Assembly: GCA_037447655.1 (NCBI GenBank)
Contig: JBBHKE010000057.1
Location: forward strand, 1-17,616
Origin: Zygnema cylindricum
Taxonomy: Eukaryota; Streptophyta; Zygnematophyceae; Zygnematales; Zygnemataceae
Length of the DNA stretch: 17,616 nt
Direction of reading: 5' to 3'
Of the stretch, positions 11,101 to 16,332 are shown piece by piece. The stretch's first letter is position 1. Every line of letters begins with the position of its first letter. The translations under genes were made by a program, and so were the position numbers. The notes beneath the pieces are model-generated. The model was not told the DNA's origin. It saw only the letters and a program-made list of their open reading frames with translations, and did no database searches.

Positions 11101-14100
11101 TTTCGCTCGTTCCCAAAGCTCTCGGACTGGGAAATGGCCATCAATCTCAAAATTTGGAGCGTCTTTTTGCCACATACGATATTGTTCACCAAACCTTTGC
11201 TTCCCCTCGTCCTTCATCAAACCCTGAGTTGTTTCAGAGAGGAAAAAAATTGACGGGAAGGTGTAAACGAGGATGGGCAAGAGGGGTTTTCATGGGGAGA
11301 TTTTTAAAAGAATACGACGATGTTAGAGACAGGATAGTCAGAAGAACCAAATGTGATACCTATATCCACTAATATGAGCATGGTATTCAATTAATAACTC
11401 CCATGCTTCATCGTCGTGCAATATTACACTGCCAATCAGCATTCATAAACTAGTGTTAATAACACTATTAAATTAACTGGCCCATATTGAGCCACGTGGC
11501 AAAACACAATTTAGTGTAGTTAATTTTAATAAGGTGTTATCTCTAATAACTCACTAACTTCAATAACGATGGTCAGCGTATTGAATGACTTCAGTACTGT
11601 TGCATTAGTACAATGTTACTGAACAATGTTGTACTGCATCCAAAACGCAGGAGAGCATCGTACTGCATGTTGAATGTACACTGTGAATTGCTGTTAGTGT
11701 TATGAGATAATTAGTATGACAATTGTTTTAGCGTTACTAGTACAACTTCCGGTGCGAATCACATGGATGATTGTGAACCAAGAAAAGAATTTGCGTTCAG
11801 AAAAATAACAATTAGTATTGCTAATGCTATTTTGTGTTCAGAGGGCAAAAAAAACCGGGACGAAAAAAGTGTTATTAATGCTAATAGCGATTCACAGTGT
11901 AGTGCAACTTTCATTTGTATATTGAACCGTTGAACCGTTGAACCTTGAATATTTGTATACTATTCTTCAACTATTGTATGTGCAAATGCCCTTAAACTAA
12001 CAACAAAACTTCCAGAATCTTGATGTGTGCATTCACACAAATCATCGTCCATTTGTATACTGATTTATGGACACATCTTCAAAAATTGAAATGGATAACA
12101 CTAAAGAACAAAATATTGGCTATTGGTGAGGATGATTGAACATGAACAGATAATTAGTTTTTTAGCCTGAAGGAAAATAATTCACGTGATAACAATATCC
12201 GTGCATCTTTTGTACACAATTAAGTAATTTAGGTGACAACAACCTTCGGGTGTCTTTTGTACACTGACCTGGAAAGCGTAGAGATCAATTTCTCGCAAGT
12301 CATCTATCGGAATCATAGGAGAATTCCTAGAAGCCCATATGATTTCAGCCGTCTTCGCAGATCTCTGCAGGGGACTGGATTATAGCCACGTATCAAAATT
12401 GATCTATTTTCTAGTAAAAAAACATTCATTTTTAATGAGGAAAAACGCATCGTTGAATTAATATTTAGCTATAACACGTACATTCTTAATGAAGAAACGT
12501 GTATCGTTATAAATGTATCTTTCATTAATAGTCTTAAGAGGAAACAAATATCAAAACAAAAACACACATTCTTAACGAGGAAAACCCTCAGCAAAACGGT
12601 ATTGAGGATACAGTGGCAAACTATATACCAGAAACCAAGGGTATGGTGAGAGTTTACTTAAGATATTTTACAACTAAGGTATTTTATTTCCCCAGTAGGT
12701 GACTGAAAGGGAAGTGATGCTGCAAGAGGACGGACACTAAAATGAAGATTTCCACTACTTTGTTTTTGTACCACATTAACATTAAATTCCACAAAATCCA
12801 TTAATTCCAGCCTTACCTGTGGAAAAATGTATCAAATTCACTACTATCACATTCCATTACACTAAGCATTCCATTAAAATTAATTCTCACCTATCAAAAC
12901 AAACACCAAAAAATATAATTTCAATGCTTTTACATGAATTCCATAAATCATTCCAGTCTCACAAAATTATCATCGTCACTACTTTTAGTGTATACAGCAT
13001 TGAAATTATCCCCCTCCTCCTCACCCTCCCTCTCCCTCAAAATCCATTCCACTCTCACTTGTGGAAACAAACTTCAAAATTATCAATTTCACTACTATCA
13101 CTTATCACTTCCCTTCCCCCACCCCCCCCCCCCCCCCCCCCCCCCTACTCCCTTCCCATCCCCCTCCATCTCCCTCTCTCCCTTCCTCTCTCTACACTTC
13201 CCCTCCCCCTCCCCCTCCCCCCTCCCCCTCCCCCTCCCCCCCCCCCCCTCCCCCTCCCCATTCCCCTCCCCCACCCCCTCCGTCTCCCTCTCCCCCTTCC
13301 TCTTCCCCTTCCTCTCTAACTTCAAAATTATCAATTTCACTACTATCACTTATCACTTCCCTTCCCCCACCCCCTCCCCTCCCCCTCCCCTACTCCCTTC
13401 CCATCCCCCTCCATCTCTCTCCCTCCCTTCCTCTCTCCCTCCCTCTCTCCCTCCCTTCCTCTCTCCCTCCCTTCCTCTCTCCCTCCCTCTCAATCCATTA
13501 CATATCTCTATTCAATTTCCTCCTCACCTGTGAAAACAGACTTCAAAGTTATCACTGGCCAGCATTTGCCTGCTTGTCTCCGCCTGACTCTCTCCCTTGG
13601 AAGTCAAAACTGAGAAGTCCGAACTGCCTTGTATTCTCCCTGTGGCGTTCCATGTACTTTCTCCGTGACGCACGAGAACCACTCGTTTCGTACCATTTAT
13701 TCCCGGTAAATAAAACTCTCGGTCCTGCAATAAGCTTAACTCTGGTTTTGGCTTTTCTTCAGTTGCAAGAACAGATTGTATAGAGGAAGAAGAAAAAGAA
13801 GAAGAAAAAGAAAAAGAAGAAGAAGAAGAAAAAGAAGAAGAAAAAGAAGAAGAAGAAGAAAAAGAAGAAGAAGAAGAAAAAGAAGAAGAAAAAGAAAAAG
13901 AAGAAGAAAAAGAAGAAGAAGAAGAAAAAGAAGAAGAAGAAGGAATTTTCTCGACGAAAGAAGAGCGAGTCATACGGTAATTATTATACGGTTTAAGAGA
14001 AGGTACGGACATACATTGTCCGTACAGAGAGCTCCTAAGGAACAAGGCGGGAGGAGAGAGAGGAGAGAGGGGAGAGAGGGGAGAGGAGAAGAGAAGGGTG

Positions 14101-14123
14101 GCTGAGGAAGCAACTGCAGCCAT
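4765..14123 (-). CDS. CA1Pase: probable chloroplast 2-carboxy-D-arabinitol-1-phosphatase (nine coding exons, 608 aa)
   Basis: Coding segments on the minus strand, in order: 14123-13528, 12374-12269, 11223-11007, 9468-9344, 8609-8514, 7979-7926, 7001-6903, 5876-5775, 5196-4765. Phases join exactly (1,827 nt). Residues 1-60 form a Ser/Pro/Leu-rich transit peptide region and 61-114 a Ser/Phe tract. Histidine-phosphatase domain 1 (about 146-330) has VLVRHGEST (H153), SPLQRSAKTAE, LREIDLYAFQG (E227) and VVAHNAVNQ (H294). Domain 2 (about 366-590) has VLLVCHGAT (H372, Arg replaced by Cys371), YSPLPRAVKTAE, GELRDFDWGDW (E455) and VVAHEIIYSG (H538). Two tandem phosphatase domains in this order are typical of plant CA1Pase (about 480 aa in Arabidopsis, from memory). 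The extra length is mostly the Ser/Phe tract. The known role is dephosphorylation of Rubisco inhibitors such as 2-carboxyarabinitol 1-phosphate in the stroma. Substrate is inferred from family only. Confidence 0.92.
5357..5773. repeat. two-unit tandem duplication of about 210 bp at the start of intron 8
   Basis: Two copies lie head to tail. GTCTTTTGTTTCTCCATTAA recurs with an offset of 211 bp (5373, 5584), followed in both by similar CATGAAAGAGG.TCATGAAG and AAGCTCTTGAAAAAA stretches. Copy 1 ends TATGGTTTGAAAAGTA near 5570. Copy 2 ends CATGGTATGAAAAGTA at 5773, where exon 8 stops, so the repeat begins at the splice donor itself. Confidence 0.85.
5775..5876 (-). CDS. CA1Pase: CA1Pase-like exon 8
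   Basis: The acceptor GAGGGCCAG precedes GTCCAGGAG. Thirty-four codons (residues 432-465) encode VQEAADCLGADCFPRYVNMV and then EMGELRDFDWGDWR. Glu455 with DFDWGDW matches the acidic loop of phosphoglycerate-mutase-like enzymes. The donor is TGGAGG before GTACTT at 5774, phase 0. An alternative acceptor six bases later (after GTCCAG) would drop two residues. The VQEAA start fits the family better. Confidence 0.9.
5908..6006. repeat. telomere-like TTTAGGG-containing tandem repeat
   Basis: About four or five units of TTTAGGGTTTTCAAGGG, 20-22 bp each. Each carries one copy of the plant telomere heptamer TTTAGGG (or TTTAGCG), but spacing shows the true unit is longer. It lies in intron 7, just upstream of the exon 8 acceptor. 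Confidence 0.75.
6042..6256. mobile_element. TA-flanked MITE, copy 1 (intron 7)
   Basis: The left end reads TAACGTGAACCGCTATTAGC; the right end, inverted, reads TACACCGTGAATTGCTATTAG. The 3' half (AACGC, then TGTGGTCAGAGAGCAAAAAA, then GTGTTATTAACGCTAATAGC) matches copy 5 at 11820-11901 closely. There is no coding capacity. TA at both ends suggests a Tc1/mariner-like or similar TA-targeting family. Confidence 0.7.
6903..7001 (-). CDS. CA1Pase: CA1Pase-like exon 7
   Basis: The acceptor CTTTTTGTGTGGCAG precedes TCGCGGAAA. Thirty-three codons (residues 399-431) encode SRKTAELLLDVKVDSLIYSP and then LPRAVKTAEAIAE, the SPL.R..KTAE motif of domain 2. The donor is GAA before GTGAGT at 6902, phase 0. 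Confidence 0.92.
7041..7085. repeat. (TTTG)n-rich simple repeat in intron 6
   Basis: TTTG/CTTG tetramers pass into TTTATTATTTAATTATTTG. The surrounding intron (to about 7230) is T-rich. The rest of intron 6 (7230-7876) shows a pyrimidine-rich stretch at about 7640-7720 and nothing else recognisable. Confidence 0.7.
7877..7925. repeat. GGAGATAGGG repeat at the start of intron 6
   Basis: On the minus strand the intron opens GTGAGGAGATAGGGAAGGAG and continues with three more GGAGAT(A/G)GG units. The array begins within the splice donor. G-triplets close to a donor are known intronic splicing enhancers in other systems. Here that is only a possibility. Confidence 0.75.
7926..7979 (-). CDS. CA1Pase: CA1Pase-like exon 6 (54-nt microexon-like)
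   Basis: The acceptor GGGTTTTCAG precedes GCGAGGTTC. Eighteen codons encode ARFASSDEEKLSMLGVIQ (residues 381-398), matching the segment before the helix KTAELLL in the family (Arabidopsis has MNMLGVIQ, from memory). The donor is ATCCAG before GTGAGG at 7925, phase 0 on both sides. It bridges exons 5 and 7 without a frame break. Confidence 0.87.
8220..8290. repeat. TA-rich low-complexity segment in intron 5
   Basis: TATATATGTGCGTATATATT and similar TA-rich sequence, followed to about 8410 by purine-rich GAAGAA/GATGAA words. On the transcript these give a long TTCTTC tract downstream of exon 5. Confidence 0.6.
8514..8609 (-). CDS. CA1Pase: CA1Pase-like exon 5: start of domain 2, CHG motif
   Basis: The acceptor ATGTTGTTTCAG precedes ACTCCCAGT. 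The 32 codons (residues 349-380) encode a Pro/Ser/Gly-rich linker, TPSPPVTSGTGGRKAKS, then RVLLVCHGATDSSSQ. His372 is kept, but the Arg of RHG is Cys371. The donor is CAG before GTACAC at 8513, phase 0. Confidence 0.92.
9082..9334. repeat. 31-34 bp minisatellite, eight units, at the start of intron 4
   Basis: Units of the type GATGCTTCCTTTCCTGGGAT then TCAAATTTTTTA follow one another eight times with moderate divergence (TGGGATTC, TGGAATTC, TGAGATT variants). The array ends about 10 bases from the GC donor of exon 4 (9343). The remainder of intron 4 (8610-9081) is AT-rich with nothing recognisable. Confidence 0.85.
9344..9468 (-). CDS. CA1Pase: CA1Pase-like exon 4 (ends at a GC donor)
   Basis: The acceptor TATGTCAG precedes GTCTTGGGCC. 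With the carried G it encodes GLGPEYFRQLLQSNCGVSVL and on to VCLNRLNQ (residues 307-348), the end of domain 1 and the start of the linker. The exon ends AACCAG, followed by GCAAGT. No GT is available in phase nearby, and AG/GCAAGT is the usual form of GC-AG introns. Arabidopsis CA1Pase has a similar NRLNQ segment (from memory). Confidence 0.9.
9750..9935. mobile_element. TA-flanked MITE, copy 2 (intron 3)
   Basis: It begins TACACTTTCAGTGTTAATCA. The interior has TTAGTGTTAATAACACTATT then TAGTTAAGTGGCC, and it ends ACTCTAAAGCGATTGGCAATG. The interior matches copy 4 (11425-11580) over about 130 bp. The left boundary is approximate. It lies head to tail with copy 3. Confidence 0.6.
9936..10118. 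mobile_element. TA-flanked MITE, copy 3 (intron 3)
   Basis: The left end is CACATCGCTATTAGTGTTAG. The right end, inverted, is TACACTGCCCACGGCTATTA followed by GTGTTA. The interior AAATAGTGTTAGAACACTAT repeats the hairpin core seen in copies 2 and 4. The left boundary is uncertain by several bases. Intron 3 from 10119 to 10910 shows no recognisable feature. Confidence 0.65.
10912..10999. repeat. 23-24 bp minisatellite at the start of intron 3
   Basis: On the minus strand there are four units of ACTCTCCTTTGATGATGATA type: TTCTCCTTCAAAAATGATAG, then three starting ACTCTCCTTTG. The array starts about ten bases after the GTATGT donor of exon 3. Confidence 0.85.
11007..11223 (-). CDS. CA1Pase: CA1Pase-like exon 3: second catalytic His of domain 1
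   Basis: The acceptor AACTCAG precedes GGTTTGATG. Residues 235-306 include MKDEGKQRFGEQYRMWQKD, GHFPVRELWERAKNCW and SILVVAHNAVNQALVATAT. His294 in VVAHN is the second catalytic His of domain 1. The donor is ACAG before GTATGT at 11006, leaving phase 1. Confidence 0.93.
11425..11580. mobile_element. TA-flanked MITE, copy 4 (intron 2)
   Basis: The left end is TACACTGCCAATCAGC; the right end, inverted, is TACGCTGACCATCGTTATTG. The interior CTAGTGTTAATAACACTATT, then AACTGGCCCATATTGAGCCAC, then TTAGTGTAGTTAA, matches copy 2. Length 156 bp. Confidence 0.75.
11677..11901. mobile_element. TA-flanked MITE, copy 5 (intron 2)
   Basis: The left end TACACTGTGAATTGCTGTTA and the right end (inverted) TACACTGTGAATCGCTATTA match at 18 of 20 positions. 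This is the cleanest inverted repeat of the family. Length 225 bp, no coding frame. TA at both outer edges could be a 2-bp target duplication. Confidence 0.82.
12172..12264. repeat. 47-bp tandem duplication at the start of intron 2
   Basis: On the minus strand the intron opens GTCA, then GTGTACAAAAGACACCCGAA and on to CTTAATT, then GTGTACAAAAGATGCACGGA in a second, diverged copy. Copies begin at 12264 and 12217. The first copy starts at intron base 5. Confidence 0.8.
12269..12374 (-). CDS. CA1Pase: CA1Pase-like exon 2
   Basis: The acceptor ATAATCCAG precedes T12374, which completes a Ser codon with the AG of exon 1. It encodes SPLQRSAKTAEIIWASRN and onward to IDDLREIDLYAFQ (residues 199-234), the SPL..R..KTAE helix and the acidic-residue motif of domain 1. 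The exon ends in phase 0 with CAG before GTCAGT. At 106 nt it is easily missed by open-frame scans. The fit to the family and the exact phase support it. Confidence 0.9.
12420..12591. repeat. degenerate repeat near the 3' end of intron 1
   Basis: Three or four units of the type ACATTCTTAATGAGGAAAAA then CGTATCGTT occur (near 12422, 12479, 12510 and 12565). The array begins about 45 bases upstream of the exon 2 acceptor. 12592-12780 shows nothing recognisable. Confidence 0.65.
12795..13102 (-). repeat. decayed copies of the exon 1 end and splice donor within intron 1
   Basis: On the minus strand, 13090-13052 reads as DNFEVCFHK followed by a stop, with CACAA then GTGAGA; exon 1 ends DNFEVCFHR with CACAG then GTGAGG. 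A second copy at about 12846-12811 reads FDTFFHR with CACAG then GTAAGG. A third at about 12903-12886 reads FGVCFDR with GATAG then GTGAGA. All three keep a GT donor (13058-13057, 12816-12815, 12890-12889). A fragment at about 13349-13319 keeps DNFEV only. The flanking AATCCATT and CACTACTATCAC words recur too, so larger units were copied. Confidence 0.78.
13103..13500. repeat. long C-rich simple repeat (G-rich in the transcript) in intron 1
   Basis: It contains a run of 24 C at 13122-13145, CCCCCT hexamers at about 13199-13280 with a second long C run, and CTCCCTCCCTTC units at 13420-13490. A stretch of about 55 bp (13069-13123) recurs at 13319-13373. On the pre-mRNA these become long G runs. 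Long proline-coding frames on the plus strand here are artefacts of composition. Confidence 0.9.
13528..14123 (-). CDS. CA1Pase: CA1Pase-like exon 1: transit peptide, Ser/Phe tract, RHG motif
   Basis: ATG at 14123-14121 is chosen because it opens MAAVASSATLLFSSPLSPL, a good transit peptide start rich in Ser, Ala and Leu without acidic residues. Residues 1-198 follow. The stretch 146-198 (KRVVLVRHGEST to DNFEVCFH) is the first part of phosphatase domain 1, with catalytic His153. The exon ends CACAG before GTGAGG at 13527, in phase 2. Reading on would hit TGA at once. Both the transit peptide coding region (CTCTCC repeats, about 14050-14100) and the Ser/Phe tract are microsatellite-like. Confidence 0.93.
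13783..13944. repeat. TCT/TTC trinucleotide repeat inside exon 1
   Basis: Plus strand GAAGAAGAAAAAGAAG repeats are read on the minus strand in frame as TCT/TCC (Ser) and TTT/TTC (Phe). They give blocks such as FSSSSSFSSSFSFSSSF for residues 62-114. The repeat length stays in frame throughout. The tract separates the transit peptide from the first catalytic domain. Confidence 0.92.
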
Positions 14124-14536
14124 AGATTCCAGCAGTAGGGAAGAAAGGATGAAGGGAAGTGAGTTAATGAATCTTCTTATCCTTTTTGAAACTTTGAACT
14201 AGGCACCGAAACTTTCTCATTCATTGGCTGTCGACTTTTTCAATCATTGCAATCGTTGGCTTTTAGAATGAAAACTGCGCCGTGTTCAGTTCCCAGTTTT
14301 ACGGTAAACTCCCCGATGGAACGTCAGTTCGTGACATAACCGACTTCATGGAGCATAAAACTTTGAAGCTATGTGATGGGGTGATCCTCCATTACTCACA
14401 TTAGACATTTTTCGGTAACATTAGGTTTCGAGCAGAACTTTTATTCGACAACACAAAAATGTTTATCCGGGGACACGTGAAAACGTGATTGGCGTAAAAA
14501 AAGTTCCATTTGCATAAAATAAAGTTTCATTATTTA
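14124..14536 (-). promoter_or_regulatory. upstream region of the CA1Pase-like gene
   Basis: This should hold the 5' UTR and core promoter. On the minus strand AGCCAAT occurs at about 14229-14223, roughly 100 bp before the ATG, and could be a CCAAT box. No clear TATA box is seen. The transcription start cannot be placed from sequence alone. Confidence 0.35.
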
Positions 14537-15470
14537 GGGCACTTTCCCATGAAACTGAAACTTAGTCTTGCTACTTTGTATTTTAGCGAAGATTTTACGT
14601 ACTTCTGTACTTTCAAAGCGTTCCGCTGTAACGCAATGAAATCGTTACAGTGCCGTGCTCTAAACTGTGACGGTTGTAGACGTGGGTGTAATTTGTGACG
14701 GTTGTAGAGGACTACAAAACTGTAGAATTGATGACGTTTACAAAATAGCGACGGTTGTAGACGTCTAGTTTCTTGTGACATTGTAGATGTTTAGGGTTTG
14801 TGACATTTTGACGTCACGCTCACTTATGATAGCGTCGACGTCACTAATTCCAAAACTTTTTGCCATGGTTTCCGATTTTATTTCTTCGTCCTTTCTCACT
14901 CTATTTATACGCCCGAAAACAATCAAAAGTAACATTTTTCAAAGATCTTTCAAATGGTACCATAAACGCCATTCTCCATTGCAAAAATTCTAAGATACAC
15001 GCGGTAATGGGAGAGGAAGAAAGAAAGAGGCGCATTCACGGACTTCGCTTTTGAAAAAATGGCGTCCGTTGGTCGAGACCTCTCCACGGCCCCTATACAT
15101 AAAAAATGCACGGTAAAAAGTGCGCACAGACTGGAAAAGTGCAGTAGGTTTTTTTTTTGGTACCCCGCGAAGAAAAGTTTTCAAAAACCTCCATCGCGTG
15201 CGACAACGTCTACCTATTAGTTGACATCGTGAAACTTAGTTAAAACCACCTCCCGTGGTGATTTGAGTAGAAGTTTGAAGATGAGCTGGAGGGACTCAAA
15301 AGTGGGTCCGTTAAACGACAAAATGCAGTACATTTAAAATTTAAAGGTGACGCAGATTGTGCTGTGGTAATTTCATTTATTTGGTACGGCTGCGAATTTT
15401 CACGTTGCGGGCTAAGTTTTGGAGGAAAACGACAAAAAAAAACCCTTACTTATCACATGGGAAAGTGCCC
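14537..15470. mobile_element. 934-bp element with perfect terminal inverted repeats
   Basis: GGGCACTTTCCCATG at 14537-14551 is repeated exactly inverted at 15470-15456. With the flanking TTA/TAA the match is 18 bp (TTAGGGCACTTTCCCATG). TA lies outside both ends and could be a 2-bp target duplication. No transposase frame is visible. The interior has GTGACGGTTGTAGA repeats and, around 15000-15200, a more GC-rich stretch without a recognisable product. A non-autonomous DNA transposon is the likely identity; the superfamily is open. Confidence 0.65.
14668..14790. repeat. GTGACGGTTGTAGACGT repeats
   Basis: Irregularly spaced copies lie near 14668, 14694, 14747 and 14773 (the last as GTGACATTGTAGATGT). 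They sit inside the 934-bp inverted-repeat element. Confidence 0.65.
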
Positions 15471-15770
15471 TAAGCGTAAAAATGTATGTGATGGAAGAAA
15501 GAAAGCCTTCACGGTATCCATACCTGCTATTGTTCTTATAAATTTACATTTTTGTTTTTACCGGTTTAAATGTTTTGTTGATCAAGGCCTTGGGCGGGTT
15601 TAATGCTATAAAAATATCGATGGTTGTCCAATTTTCGAATCATTTATACCATTGCTTCTTTGGGAACTCATACAACAATGCACATCTCATCAAAGTAGTC
15701 GTCGTTAAATTATCGACTTTCTCGATACTTCGTTTATCATATAACCATTTTGCATCTCTTATATGTTTAT

Positions 15771-15925
15771 ATTTAGGTTTCCCTCACCCTCCACTTTTAG
15801 GTGGGGCTCATTGTGCTTGTAACCAACCTATTGATGGTGAAGGGATACATTTACTTCATTGCTCACATGGTGGGGACGTAGTATCACGCATGATTTGGTG
15901 GGAGGCGCAATTGGTGTCGTTTGCG
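15771..15925 (+). pseudogene. decayed C-terminal fragment of a non-LTR-type reverse transcriptase protein
   Basis: The frame reads LGFPHPPLLGGAHCACNQ, then PIDGEGIHLLHCSHGGD. The pattern C.C...PID..GIHLL.C.HG is the Cys/His knuckle found after the polymerase domain in many plant and algal retroelement RT-like proteins. The expected continuation (a TH.AVRD-like segment) is degraded to VVSRMIWWEAQ. No polymerase motifs are found upstream, so this is a short relic. The identification rests on a remembered motif, not on a search. Confidence 0.6.
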
Positions 15926-16044
15926 TTGAGGTCGGCTACACAGTTTAACGGGAGGTTTCCCCCATATAATTGCTCCCCGCCCACAGTTTAAGGGTTATCA
16001 GAGCCCTCGAGTTGACTTCGTTTTCCTCTATGGCATTGAGATGA

Positions 16045-16266
16045 TGTTGAGATTCGTATAATCAAGAGATAGAGCAGACAGTGACATTTAAGGGAATGAT
16101 GAGCCGACCAAGATTTAAAGTTAGACCTTTCATTGTAGTTATGAATGCGTTATCTACTGCGCCACCAGCTAGGGTATCATGGTTGGTAAGTCCATTTTTT
16201 CAGGTATTTTAGTGTGCGTGCACCCCGCATCCTTGTATTAATCGGTACATTTTATGAGTGTTAACA
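16045..16266 (-). repeat. 3' LTR of the TRIM-like element
   Basis: It begins TGTTAACACTC directly after the polypurine tract GAAGGGGGG and ends TCTCAACA. It is collinear with the other LTR, including the tRNA-like region. After its end, TCATCTCAATGCC (16044-16032) matches the primer-binding site region of the first LTR at 9 of 13 positions. Confidence 0.82.
16100..16171 (-). other. tRNA-like cloverleaf in the 3' LTR
   Basis: It has the same position and length (72 nt) as in the other LTR. Acceptor TAGCTGG against TCGGCTC pairs at six of seven positions counting G-U. The D arm starts GCGC, A-box-like TGGCGCAGTAG. The anticodon stem TTCAT/ATGAA is perfect with a 7-nt loop AACTACA. The T arm is CTAAC-TTTAAAT-CTTGG. 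Independent retention of stems in both LTRs argues that the ancestor carried a real tRNA-derived segment. Confidence 0.68.
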
Positions 16267-16320
16267 CCCCCCTTCGAGTGGTAGCCGGGTCGTAAAGTCC
16301 ATTGCAACTTAATCCCCTCG

Positions 16321-16332
16321 GCTTTGATACCA
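16321..16332 (-). other. primer-binding site of the TRIM-like element
   Basis: TGGTATCAAAGC differs at one base from TGGTATCAGAGC, the initiator-methionine tRNA complement used by most plant LTR retrotransposons. It directly follows the CA end of the LTR. Confidence 0.85.

Noticed and set aside
12819-13783. Long plus-strand frames encoding Pro/Ser-rich proteins
   Set aside because: They arise from C-rich simple repeats in intron 1 of the gene on the other strand and from the antisense of exon 1. No domain, no start context, all three frames are equally open.
13776-14105. Arg/Lys-rich plus-strand frame
   Set aside because: Antisense of the Ser/Phe trinucleotide repeat and transit peptide of exon 1, whose minus-strand reading continues into a recognisable phosphatase domain.
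15993-16005. Plus-strand GGTTATCAGAGCC resembling a plant primer-binding site
   Set aside because: No LTR end with CA precedes it and no matching LTR is found on the plus strand. Likely chance.
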